Of a DNA stretch of 64,000 nucleotides, positions 42,214-49,689 are shown piece by piece (position 1 is the stretch's first letter; every line of letters begins with the position of its first letter). Made by a program: the position numbers and the translations under genes. The DNA is from Saccharothrix sp. ALI-22-I (GTDB lineage: Bacteria > Actinomycetota > Actinomycetes > Mycobacteriales > Pseudonocardiaceae): contig NZ_MTQP01000066.1 of assembly GCF_001984175.1 (NCBI RefSeq), positions 682,001 through 746,000 on the forward strand. The letters are read 5' to 3'. The notes beneath the pieces are model-generated. The model searched no databases and was not told the DNA's origin. It saw only the letters and a list, made by a program, of their open reading frames with translations.

Positions 42214-42846
42214 GTGAGGTTCGCGGACCGCTACGACGCCGGTCGGGTGCTCGCCCGAGCGCTGGTCGGCGAGTCGTGGACCGCTCCCCTGGTGCTCGGC
42301 CTCGCCCGCGGCGGGGTGCCGGTGGCGTCCGAGGTGGCCTCGGCGTTGCACGGTGAGCTGGGCGTGGCCGTCGCGCGCAAGATCGGCGCACCCGGCCACC
42401 CGGAGTTCGGCATCGGCGCGGTCACCGCCGAAGGCGACCCGATCTTCGACGAAGAGGCCCTGCTCACCCTCGGCCTCACCCGCGCCGACCTCGCCGAACG
42501 GTGCGAAACCGAACGGCGCGAGGCCCGGCGGCGGCTGGAGCTGTACCGCAACGGCCCGGTGCTGCTCGCGGGCCGTGACGTGCTGGTCGTGGACGACGGC
42601 CTGGCCACCGGCGTCACCGCCCGGGCCGCGCTGCGTGAAGCCCGCGGCCACGACCCGCGCCGCCTGGTGCTGGCGGTGCCGGTGGGCGCGGCGGAATCGG
42701 TGCGAGCACTGACCGCCGACGCCGACCTGGTGGTGTGCCCGCACCCGCGAACCGATTTCCGCGCGGTCGGCCGGTTCTACCGGCACTTCGACCAGACCAC
42801 GGACGACGAGGTCATCAAGCTGCTGCACCAACACCGCGACCACTGA
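42214..42846 (+). CDS. orphan phosphoribosyltransferase-family protein
   Basis: The 210-residue product has a type I PRTase fold: GLARGGVPVASEVASAL, VARKIGAPGHPEFGIGAV, and the PRPP-binding loop VLVVDDGLATGVTA near residue 125. It resembles the widespread actinobacterial phosphoribosyltransferases whose substrate is unknown. The GTG at 42214 is preceded by GGAGG only one base away, too close for a normal ribosome-binding site; no better start is in frame. It ends 6 bp before the convergent ABM gene. Confidence 0.82.
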   Translation: MRFADRYDAGRVLARALVGESWTAPLVLGLARGGVPVASEVASALHGELGVAVARKIGAPGHPEFGIGAVTAEGDPIFDEEALLTLGLTRADLAERCETERREARRRLELYRNGPVLLAGRDVLVVDDGLATGVTARAALREARGHDPRRLVLAVPVGAAESVRALTADADLVVCPHPRTDFRAVGRFYRHFDQTTDDEVIKLLHQHRDH

Positions 42847-42852
42847 CGACAC

Positions 42853-43140
42853 TCAGACCGCGCGGTAGTGCTCGACGGTCGGGAACGGGTCGTAGAAGTG
42901 GTGCAGCAGCGCCTTCCAGCGCGGGTACAGCGGTCCCTGTCGGAAGCCGACCGTGTGGTCCTCCAGCCGTTCCCAACCGACCAGCAGCAGGTACCGGGAC
43001 GGCCGCTCGACCGAACGCCGCAGGTCCAGCGAGACGAACCCGGGTGACTGCGCGATGACCTCGCGTGCCTCCTCGAACGCCCGCTCGAAGTCCGCCTCCA
43101 GACCGGGGCGGACGTCGAGTGTGGCGGCTTCCAGGATCAC
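42853..43140 (-). CDS. antibiotic biosynthesis monooxygenase (ABM) domain protein
   Basis: The 95-residue product is a single ABM-fold (dimeric alpha-beta barrel) domain: MILEAATLDVRPGLEADF, FVSLDLRRSVERPSRYLLLV, GWERLEDHTVGFRQG. Such proteins can be oxygenases on quinones or haem, or simple small binding proteins. Its GTG overlaps the hisE stop (GTGA, 43137-43140), so it is translated with hisE, in the place usually held by hisG. Confidence 0.85.
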   Translation of the reverse strand: MILEAATLDVRPGLEADFERAFEEAREVIAQSPGFVSLDLRRSVERPSRYLLLVGWERLEDHTVGFRQGPLYPRWKALLHHFYDPFPTVEHYRAV

Positions 43141-43400
43141 AGGTGCTTGTACACGTCTTCCAAGGTCAGCCCGCGTCCGAGCATCAGCACCTGCACGCGG
43201 TACAGCAGCTGGGAGACCTCTTCGGCCAGGCGCTCGTCGGACTCGTGCTCCGCGGCGATCCAGACCTCGCCCGCCTCCTCCAGCACCTTCTTGCCCTGCG
43301 CATGCACCCCGGCCTCCAGAGCCGCGGCGGTGGCAGAGCCCTCAGGGCGGGTGCGTGCGCGTTCGCTCAGCTCGGCGAACAGCTCGTCGAAGGTCTTCAC
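43137..43400 (-). CDS. hisE: phosphoribosyl-ATP pyrophosphatase HisE
   Basis: HisE removes pyrophosphate from phosphoribosyl-ATP, the second step of histidine synthesis. The 87-residue product has the all-alpha NTP-PPase motif GKKVLEEAGEVWIAAEHESD followed by LAEEVSQLLYRVQVLM, with the metal-binding Glu residues. The GTG at 43400 has GGGAGG 10 nt upstream; an upstream frame extension adds an unlike N-terminus. In many actinomycetes hisE is followed by hisG; here an ABM gene follows with a 4-bp overlap. Confidence 0.92.
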   Translation of the reverse strand: MKTFDELFAELSERARTRPEGSATAAALEAGVHAQGKKVLEEAGEVWIAAEHESDERLAEEVSQLLYRVQVLMLGRGLTLEDVYKHL

Positions 43401-43525
43401 GGGATCTGATCCTCCCATCCCCCGAACGGCCGCAGGCAAGCAGACCCCCGGTCAGCCCGACACCGCTCGCGCGACGCGAACCCGCGCACGCAGACCGACC
43501 GCCTGCACCACCACGGACGCGAACA

Positions 43526-43963
43526 CTAGATCCCGTACTGCGGGCTGGTGAAGGGCCACGCCTCGGCGATCCACTTCGGCACGAACGCGTCCAGCGCGCG
43601 CTCCAGGTCCGTGTCCACGTACTCGTCCACGACCCACCACGAGATCCGCGCGTCGTCGGCAGGGTCGATGTAGACGCACCCCAACAGTTCGGTCTCGTCC
43701 GCGTTGAACAGGGCGTAGTTGAACGACTTGTGCGCATCCTGCTCGCGCTCGTGCCGGGCCAGGTCGACGCGGTCGTCCTCGTGGGTCATGTCGGCGGGCG
43801 GCCAACCCCACTTCTCGCCGTACTGCGCCCACAGCCGCTCCCGTGAACCCATCACGGCCGGGTAGTCGATGTCCACATCGGACTCGCGGATGGGCCGCAG
43901 GTGGTGGTCGGCGTCGAGCGGGACGTGCGTCGGGTGGGCGAAGTCAGCGGGGAGCCACAGCAT
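43526..43963 (-). CDS. GNAT-family acetyltransferase-like protein
   Basis: A 145-residue GNAT-fold protein: LRPIRESDVDIDYPAVMGSR at the N-terminus, then FNYALFNADETELLGCVYIDP and ISWWVVDEYVDTDLERALDAF. The canonical acetyl-CoA loop (Q/RxxGxG/A) is not clear, so activity is uncertain. CAGAAT lies 7 nt before the ATG, consistent with a leaderless start. It is divergent from a second GNAT gene at 44047. Function unknown. Confidence 0.75.
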   Translation of the reverse strand: MLWLPADFAHPTHVPLDADHHLRPIRESDVDIDYPAVMGSRERLWAQYGEKWGWPPADMTHEDDRVDLARHEREQDAHKSFNYALFNADETELLGCVYIDPADDARISWWVVDEYVDTDLERALDAFVPKWIAEAWPFTSPQYGI

Positions 43964-44046
43964 GCGCGGGATTCTGCGGTGGCGCGGGCCGGACCGCCAC
44001 CGAAAATCCGATGGCGCGACGTGGGACGCATCGGGACACTGCCCCG

Positions 44047-45222
44047 ATGACCGATGGGCTGGTGCTGCGGACAGCGCGCCCGGAAGACCTGGACCAGATC
44101 GGCGCGCTGCTGGCCGACCGCGGTGAGCCGGAGGACGCGATCGGCCACCGCCTGGTGGTCGAGGACCCGGACGCGGGCTGGGAGGCGTGCGCGGTCGTCG
44201 TGGACGGCGACAAGGTCGTGTCCACCGCAACGCTGCTGGACGAGACGCTGGTGCTGAACGGGCTGGAGATCCCGGCGAGCCAGGTCGAACTGGTCGCGAC
44301 CGACCGTGCTCATGAGGGACGCGGGCTGGTGCGCGCTTTGATGGACTGGGCGCACGAACGCTCCGCCGCACGCGGTCAGCTGGTGAACGTGATGCTCGGC
44401 ATCCCGTACTTCTACCGCCAGTTCGGCTACACGTACGCGATCCCGATCTCCGCCACCCGGCCGGTCACGAGCCGGCCCGACAGCGCAGGTCACACCCTGC
44501 GTGAGGCCACCGTGGACGACATCCCGACGATGGCCCGCCTCCAGGACGCCGAGCAGGCGCACGCCGACCTGCGGATGCCGCACTCCCCCGGCCTGTGGCG
44601 GTGGCTGGTGGCGCGGGACGGCAGCACGGAATGGCTGGTGGAGCGCGACGGCGTGCCGGTAGCCACCGGTCGCACCACCCCGCCGGACGAGGGCGTGCGG
44701 CTGTGCGAGGTGGCGGCGGTGGACGAGGCCGCGGCGCACGCGCTGCTGGCGTTGACCGAGGCCACCGAGATGAACGAACGGCCGGGCACGGTCGCGGGTG
44801 AGGCGTTGGAGCCGTTCCTGGGGCCCGCGCCGGAGGAGGCCAACTCGTACTACGTGCGGATCGGCGACCCGATCGCGCTGCTGGAGCACCTGCGGCCGGT
44901 GTTCGGCCGGCGCTTGGCGGACGGTGGTTTCGCCGACCAGGAGGGCGAGGCGGTGGTCTCGTTCTACCGCTCGCACGTGCGGCTGCCGTTCAAGGCGGGC
45001 GAGGTCGGCCCGATCGTGCCGGGCGGCACCATGCAGGCGCCGGGCGCGGCGGGCGGCGCGGGCGTGGCGCCGGACATGCTGGCATCACTGCTGTTCGGCC
45101 CTCACGGCCTCAAAGGCCTGACCGCCCGGTTCCCGGACGTCTACCCCGGCCCGAACGCCGAACTGATGCAGACCCTGTTCCCGCCGGTGCGCGGTGACCT
45201 GATGACGTTCTACATGCCTTGA
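44047..45222 (+). CDS. GNAT-family N-acetyltransferase, multi-domain
   Basis: The 391-residue product starts with a GNAT domain (LVLRTARPEDLDQIGALLAD; acetyl-CoA motif in VATDRAHEGRGLVRALMDWA). A second GNAT-like half follows (LREATVDDIPTMARLQDAEQ), and then a C-terminal domain ending GDLMTFYMP. The layout resembles bipartite GNAT/sterol-carrier-type enzymes such as Eis, though no closer match is claimed. A GACACT element 6 nt before the ATG suggests a leaderless transcript. The substrate is unknown. Confidence 0.8.
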   Translation: MTDGLVLRTARPEDLDQIGALLADRGEPEDAIGHRLVVEDPDAGWEACAVVVDGDKVVSTATLLDETLVLNGLEIPASQVELVATDRAHEGRGLVRALMDWAHERSAARGQLVNVMLGIPYFYRQFGYTYAIPISATRPVTSRPDSAGHTLREATVDDIPTMARLQDAEQAHADLRMPHSPGLWRWLVARDGSTEWLVERDGVPVATGRTTPPDEGVRLCEVAAVDEAAAHALLALTEATEMNERPGTVAGEALEPFLGPAPEEANSYYVRIGDPIALLEHLRPVFGRRLADGGFADQEGEAVVSFYRSHVRLPFKAGEVGPIVPGGTMQAPGAAGGAGVAPDMLASLLFGPHGLKGLTARFPDVYPGPNAELMQTLFPPVRGDLMTFYMP

Positions 45223-45533
45223 GCCTGTACTCGGGACTACCGGCCCGCCGCTCGCACATCCTGTCGAATCGGTCAGATAAAGACAAAGACCTAGTCATGG
45301 GGATGGTTTCGAACCAAAGCGCGGACATCAGATCAAAACCTCGCGAAGAAAGATTCTCCCGATGGACGCCCCTCGGCGTGCAGCATGGCGTCTCGAACCC
45401 GCTCCTACCGCTCGGGCGAACTCGCGTCGAGTTCATGGACGGACAGCCCCGGCATTGAAGAGGTGTGGCTGGAGTTTCTTGCGGAGTTGCACTGCGTCGA
45501 CTAATCCGTGTTTCATCAGATCATCTACATCCT
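45223..45533. other. AT-richer segment without a recognised gene
   Basis: This 311-bp stretch is clearly less GC-rich than its surroundings (for example AGATAAAGACAAAGACCTAG near 45275). It holds open frames on both strands but none has a recognisable product. On the minus strand, a fragment with KDVDDLMKHGLVDAVQLRKK ends at 45433 and overlaps by four bases the ATG (45436) of a 108-codon frame that runs into the acetyltransferase gene. A 7-bp inverted repeat GAACTCG-CGT-CGAGTTC sits at 45418-45434. Possibly a remnant of transferred DNA. Confidence 0.4.
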
Positions 45534-46241
45534 TTAGGGCGCGAATTCGACGCCCATCACAACGCCGACGAGCACGAGCAGCACGCCGGCGGCGGTGAGG
45601 GCGCGGCGGTAGCCGGTGTCTCCGAGGTGGCGGCGGCCGCGTGCGACGAGCAGGGCGATCACGACCTTGCCGCCGACCAGGGTCAGGTAGAACCCGATCA
45701 GGAACGCCGTGCCCGCGACGGCCGACGCACGCCACGCGGTGATGGTCAGCGGGCCCAGGGCTGTCGCCCACGCGATCCACGGGTGGGGGCTGAGCAGGTT
45801 CACCAGGACTGCTCGGCGCAGCGCGAGGGCGAGGGCACCGGAATTGTCGGACCCCGTCGGTAGAATTGAATTCAGGGTTCCCCTGGGCGGCGACCCCTGC
45901 GAAGCACGGCCTTCGGCCTGTTCGTGCGGCGAGTGCCGGCCGTCGGCACTGCCACCGCTCAGCGACGCCGACCGCGCCTCCCGGACGGTCTGCACGCCGC
46001 TCCACACCACGAACGCCCCGCCCACGACGCCGAGCACACCCAGCGCCCGCACGGGCAGGCGGTCCAGCAGGAGCAGGGTCGCCGCGACCACCACGGCGTC
46101 GGACAGCAGCGGTGCGCAGGCGGTCAGGGCGCCGGCTCTCCAGCCCGAGCGCAACGCCGACGTCACCACCAGCACCAACAGCGGGCCGGGGCTGATGCTG
46201 GCGGCCAGGCCGAGGGCCAGTCCCAACCCCAGTGCGTCCAC
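45534..46241 (-). CDS. LysE-family translocator with extended loop
   Basis: The 235-residue membrane protein has the LysE/RhtB layout: LGLALGLAASISPGPLLVLV at the start, four more helices, and VNLLSPHPWIAWATALGP in the middle. It should export amino acids or related small molecules. Between helices three and four lies an unusually long hydrophilic stretch, roughly residues 93-135, containing SILPTGSDNSG and coded with AT-richer triplets. This may be an insertion. The GTG start follows a TAGTCT -10 by 6 nt. It is divergent from an iron-sulfur protein gene, only 18 bp apart. Confidence 0.78.
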   Translation of the reverse strand: MDALGLGLALGLAASISPGPLLVLVVTSALRSGWRAGALTACAPLLSDAVVVAATLLLLDRLPVRALGVLGVVGGAFVVWSGVQTVREARSASLSGGSADGRHSPHEQAEGRASQGSPPRGTLNSILPTGSDNSGALALALRRAVLVNLLSPHPWIAWATALGPLTITAWRASAVAGTAFLIGFYLTLVGGKVVIALLVARGRRHLGDTGYRRALTAAGVLLVLVGVVMGVEFAP

Positions 46242-46246
46242 GGCGG

Positions 46247-46253
46247 CAGACTA
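46247..46253. promoter_or_regulatory. shared symmetric -10 for divergent leaderless genes
   Basis: Only 18 bp separate the two divergent GTG starts (46241 minus, 46260 plus). The bases CAGACTA read as TAGTCT on the minus strand, 6 nt before the LysE start, and as CAGACT on the plus strand, 7 nt before the other start. One near-palindromic element could serve both directions. Confidence 0.5.
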
Positions 46254-46259
46254 GGCCAC

Positions 46260-46916
46260 GTGTCCGAGTTCGCCCGAGTCCTGGCCACCCTGCGGCAGAT
46301 CCGCGGCCTCAGCCCGTTCTTCGCCCTGGACGTCGGCCGGCCCGACGGCAGCTGGCACGACGGCGAGGAGCTGCTGGACGGCCCCGCCCTGCCCGACGCG
46401 CTCGACCGGATCGCCGCCCGGTACCGCACGTCCGAACGACGTGTCGCCGCGTCGCTGTTCTTCCTGAGCTACACCGCGCGCCTGCTCAGCCCGGTCGTCG
46501 CCGCACGTGCGGTCGACGGGGTCGCGCCGGACGTGCGGCCGGGCAACCTGTGGTGGCGGTACGTCCCGGAAGGCCTCCAGGTCCGTCTCAAGGACCCGCT
46601 CCAAGGCGTGGACATCGCCGAGTCGCTGGAGCCGGTGGTGGAGGCGGTGCACGCGATCACGCCGGTGGCGCGCGGCCTGCTGTGGGGGAACGCGGCGTCG
46701 TCCATGGCGGGCGCGCTGCGCACGATCAGCCGCAGCGGGATGGCGACGGACTGCGTCGCGCTGGGTGAGGAGCTGTTCGCCGGCCCGCCGCTGAAGGGCA
46801 CCGGCGAGTTCATCCCGTTCCCCGGCGAGGTCGTGTTCCGGCGGCGCAGCTGCTGCCTGTACTACCGCCTCGACGGCGGCGGCACCTGCGGCGACTGCCC
46901 ACTGCCGGCCCGCTGA
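46260..46916 (+). CDS. (2Fe-2S)-binding FhuF-like ferric reductase protein
   Basis: The 218-residue product resembles FhuF-type ferric iron reductases. The C-terminal CC-x(n)-C-x2-C motif is seen in RRRSCCLYYRLDGGGTCGDC, which binds a 2Fe-2S cluster. The rest has RYRTSERRVAASLFFLSYTA and PGNLWWRYVP. It could reduce iron from siderophores. The start GTG is inferred from the divergent promoter. It lies just before the cobalamin riboswitch but is not controlled by it. Confidence 0.82.
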   Translation: MSEFARVLATLRQIRGLSPFFALDVGRPDGSWHDGEELLDGPALPDALDRIAARYRTSERRVAASLFFLSYTARLLSPVVAARAVDGVAPDVRPGNLWWRYVPEGLQVRLKDPLQGVDIAESLEPVVEAVHAITPVARGLLWGNAASSMAGALRTISRSGMATDCVALGEELFAGPPLKGTGEFIPFPGEVVFRRRSCCLYYRLDGGGTCGDCPLPAR

Positions 46917-46977
46917 CCCCGTGGCGTGACGAAGACGACAACTCGTCTGGTCGGTTGTGCCGGCCCACGATCCACAT

Positions 46978-47136
46978 CTACGGTTCGGGCGCCGCAGTGG
47001 ACGGGAAGCCGGTGTGAATCCGGCGCGGTCCTCGCCACTGTGACCGGGGAGCCAACCCGCCGAGAACGTCACTGGTCGCGTGGAGCGGCTGGGAAGACGC
47101 GGGGACGGTGTCGATCCGGGAGTCAGGAGACCGGCT
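46978..47136 (+). promoter_or_regulatory. cobalamin riboswitch
   Basis: The leader has the AdoCbl riboswitch landmarks in order: GCAGTGGACGGGAAGCCGGTG, then GAATCCGGCGCGGTCCTCGC, the box CCACTGTGACCGGGGAG, CGTCACTGG, GGGAAGACG, and the terminal GAGTCAGGAGACCGGC. These match the conserved core of the B12 riboswitch. It lies 48 bp before cbtB, with a normal ribosome-binding site, so cobalamin should repress cobalt uptake through this RNA. Confidence 0.88.
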
Positions 47137-47184
47137 GCGGCGCGATGTTTTGTTGACCTTCCACGAGGTATGGAGGAGGCCGTC

Positions 47185-47388
47185 ATGACGAGCCCCGCGC
47201 ACTCCCCTGCAGTTTCCGACAACTGGGTCATTCCCATCCCCAAATGGGCCTATGCCGTCGCACTGGTCGCGTTGACCGTGACGTGGCTGGTGCTCCAGGA
47301 GAACGGCATCGCGCTCGGCCACGCCGCCGAGACCGTGCACGAGTTCTTCCACGACGGGCGCCACGCGCTCGGCGTCCCGTGCCACTAG
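47185..47388 (+). CDS. cbtB: cobalt transporter small subunit CbtB
   Basis: The 67-residue product has one transmembrane helix (WAYAVALVALTVTWLVLQEN) and a His-rich metal-binding end (GHAAETVHEFFHDGRHALG ending PCH). This is the layout of CbtB, which works with CbtA in cobalt uptake. GGAGGAGG precedes the ATG. It lies directly downstream of the cobalamin riboswitch and upstream of cbtA. Confidence 0.92.
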   Translation: MTSPAHSPAVSDNWVIPIPKWAYAVALVALTVTWLVLQENGIALGHAAETVHEFFHDGRHALGVPCH

Positions 47389-47399
47389 GCGCAGCCAGG

Positions 47400-48149
47400 A
47401 TGCCAACCAACACCGACATGCCCACCTACAAGGGGCTACTGCTGCGCGGTGTCGGCGCGGGCGCGGTGTCCGGGCTGTTCGCGGGCCTGGTCGGCGTGCT
47501 CGTGGTCGAGGCGCCGATCCGGGCGGCGCTGGCCGTCGAAGCCGCACGGCCGACCGAAGCCGCTGGTCACGAGCACGGCGAGTTGTTCAGCCGCGGCACG
47601 CAGGTGGTCGGCGGTGTGCTCGCCGCGGTGGTGGTGGGCATCGCCGTCGGCGCGTTGTTCGCCACCGCTTACGCCGGGTCGCGGCGCTGGTTCACGTCCA
47701 AGGCGCCGTTCGTCCGGGCGGTGACGCTGTCGGCCGCGGTGTTCGGCGCGGCGGCGCTGCTGCCCGCGGTGAAGTACCCGGCCAACCCGCCGGCGGTGGG
47801 TGATCCGGACACGGTGGAGTACCGGACGGTGCTCTACCTGGGGTTGATCGCGGCCGGGTTGCTGGTCGCGTTCGGCGCGAGTTACCTGGCCTCCCGGTTG
47901 GGCCACCTGTCCCAACCGGTCCGCTCCACCGCCGTGGCGTTGGCCGTGGTGGCGGCGGTGGTCGTGCTGCTGGTGGCGTTCCCGGCCACCCCGGACGCGG
48001 TCCCGGCGGACATGCCGGGCAGTGTGCTGTGGGACTTCCGGTTGGCCTCACTCGCCGAGACGGCCACCCTGTGGCTCGGCCTCGGCGTGGGGTTCGGCCT
48101 CCTGGTGGATCCAGCCGTGCGCAAGGTTCGGCAGGTGTCAGCGGTCTAG
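47400..48149 (+). CDS. cbtA: cobalt transporter CbtA
   Basis: The 249-residue membrane protein has five or six hydrophobic helices, starting with YKGLLLRGVGAGAVSGLFAG, typical for CbtA. Conserved short motifs include EHGELFSRGTQVVGG and LPAVKYPANPPAVGDP. With CbtB it forms a predicted cobalt uptake system. The start may be 47400 or the later ATG at 47418, which lies closer to the family start; neither has a good ribosome-binding site. The 3' end overlaps the convergent HAD gene by 12 bp. Confidence 0.9.
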   Translation: MPTNTDMPTYKGLLLRGVGAGAVSGLFAGLVGVLVVEAPIRAALAVEAARPTEAAGHEHGELFSRGTQVVGGVLAAVVVGIAVGALFATAYAGSRRWFTSKAPFVRAVTLSAAVFGAAALLPAVKYPANPPAVGDPDTVEYRTVLYLGLIAAGLLVAFGASYLASRLGHLSQPVRSTAVALAVVAAVVVLLVAFPATPDAVPADMPGSVLWDFRLASLAETATLWLGLGVGFGLLVDPAVRKVRQVSAV

Positions 48150-48800
48150 CAGTTGGGCGAGTGTCGCGCGGTCTACACCCACAAGGGACTCGCGGAACAC
48201 GCGGCGCTCGCCCTCGCCGACCGGCACGTCGCACGGAACCACTAGAACCGTGCACCCGGCGGCCACGGCGGAGGCTGTGCCGGTCGACGAGTCCTCTACC
48301 GCGACGCAGCGGGTCGGGTCGACGCCGAGGAGCCGGGCGGCTTTCAGGTACGGCTCGGGCAGTGGCTTGTTGAGGCCGTCGACCTCGTCACCGCACACCG
48401 TGACGTCGAACAGGTCCCGTCCGATGGTGTCCAGCGCGACCTCGGTCAGCCGCCGCTCGGTCGAGGTGACCAGGGCCATCGGCACGCCGGAGTCCCGCAC
48501 CGCGCGCAGCGCCTCGGCCGCGCCCGGCCGCCACGGCAGTCCCGCGCGGAACAGCTCCTCGGTGCGCCTGCTGATCCACGCCGCGCCGTCCACGAGGTCC
48601 TCGTCGGTCGGCTCGACGCCCGCCTCGGCGAACAGCAGCCCCATGGTGCGGGCCGTGCTGGAGCCCACCAGTGCCTGCCTGGTCTCGTGCGACAGCGTGC
48701 CGCCCAGTTTCTCCACGAACTCGTTGAGCGGGATGTCCCACAGCTTCTCCGAGTCCAGCAGCGTGCCGTCCATGTCCCACAGCACAGCCTCGACCGTCAT
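48138..48800 (-). CDS. HAD-superfamily phosphatase
   Basis: The 220-residue product has the HAD-IA motifs: LWDMDGTLLDSE (motif I with both Asp), MALVTSTERR (motif II Ser/Thr), a Lys in DGLNKPLPEPYL (motif III), and VAVEDSSTGTASAVAAGC (motif IV). It should remove phosphate from a small metabolite. It lies downstream of metH on the same strand, as is often seen in actinomycetes. The ATG is 15 nt past the metH remnant stop. Confidence 0.9.
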   Translation of the reverse strand: MTVEAVLWDMDGTLLDSEKLWDIPLNEFVEKLGGTLSHETRQALVGSSTARTMGLLFAEAGVEPTDEDLVDGAAWISRRTEELFRAGLPWRPGAAEALRAVRDSGVPMALVTSTERRLTEVALDTIGRDLFDVTVCGDEVDGLNKPLPEPYLKAARLLGVDPTRCVAVEDSSTGTASAVAAGCTVLVVPCDVPVGEGERRVFRESLVGVDRATLAQLLDR

Positions 48801-48819
48801 CTACTACGTCCCCCAGTGA

Positions 48820-49689
48820 TCACGCGTTGAAGTACTTCGCTTCCGGGTGGTGCGCCACGAACGCGTCCGTCGACTGCTCGGGGTGCAGCTGCAACTCCTC
48901 GGACAGCTCCACCACGTCCACCTCGCCCGCCTCGCGGGGCCGCCAGAAGTCGGCCAGGCACAGCCGCCGGTCGCGCTTCTGCCTCGGGAACGTGAACCTG
49001 GTCCGTTCCGGCGCGTCCACCTGCGGCTCGCTGAGGATCACCAGGTCGTCACCCTCGGACACGCACGGGAAGTAGCCGTAGACGACGGCCGCGTGCGCCA
49101 GCACGCCCTCGGTGGCGAGCCGGTCCAGCCAGTAGCGCAGCCGGGGCCTGCCCTCGGTCTCCACCAGCTCTTCGTAGGTGGGTCCGTTGCCGCGTGAGCC
49201 CTTCAGACCCCACTGGCCCATGAACGTGGCGCGCTCGTCGAGCATCGCCGAGTACTCGGCCACCGGCACGCCCTTGACCACCCTGGTGCCCCAGAACGGC
49301 GGCGTCGGGATCGGCACGTCCACCGCCACGTCCGAACGGCCGGCGGCGGGTTCCTCCGCGCGTGCAGCGTTGCGTTCGGCGGCGATGCGCAACGACCGCT
49401 CGCGGCGCGTCTTGCGTTCGGCGGCCTTCCGTTCGGCCTCCGGGTCGATCGCCGGCGTCTCGCCGCGTTTGGCGGCCATGATCGCGTCCATCAGCCGCAG
49501 GCCTTCGAACGCGTCACGGGCGTACCGGACCTCGCCCAGGTACAGCTCGCTGAGGTCGTTTTCGACGTATGCCCTGGTCAGCGCCGCGCCGCCGAGGAGG
49601 ACCGGCCACCGTGCGGCGACGCCGCGCGCGTTCATCTCCTCCAGGTTCTCTTTCATGATCACCATGGATTTGACCAGCAGGCCGGACAT
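48820..49689 (-). pseudogene. metH: methionine synthase MetH, 3' fragment with deleted activation domain
   Basis: This is the rest of metH, out of frame with the 5' part. It opens within the cobalamin-binding domain at GMSGLLVKSMVIMKENLEEM, so the Cap domain and the DxHxxG cobalamin His motif are gone. It continues through YVENDLSELYLGEVRYARD and the linker to the start of the activation domain (RLRYWLDRLATEG, VVYGYFPCVSEG). At about 48907-48915, EVDVV joins directly to ELSEELQLHPEQSTDAF, skipping about 110 residues of the AdoMet-binding reactivation domain. The natural end AKYFNA is kept. Confidence 0.88.

Noticed and set aside
45290..45330. tRNA-like T-loop motif GGTTCGAAACC on the minus strand
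   Set aside because: No acceptor, D or anticodon arms can be folded around it.
46260..46916. FhuF-like gene as a target of the cobalamin riboswitch
   Set aside because: It lies upstream of the riboswitch and ends before it; only cbtB-cbtA are downstream.
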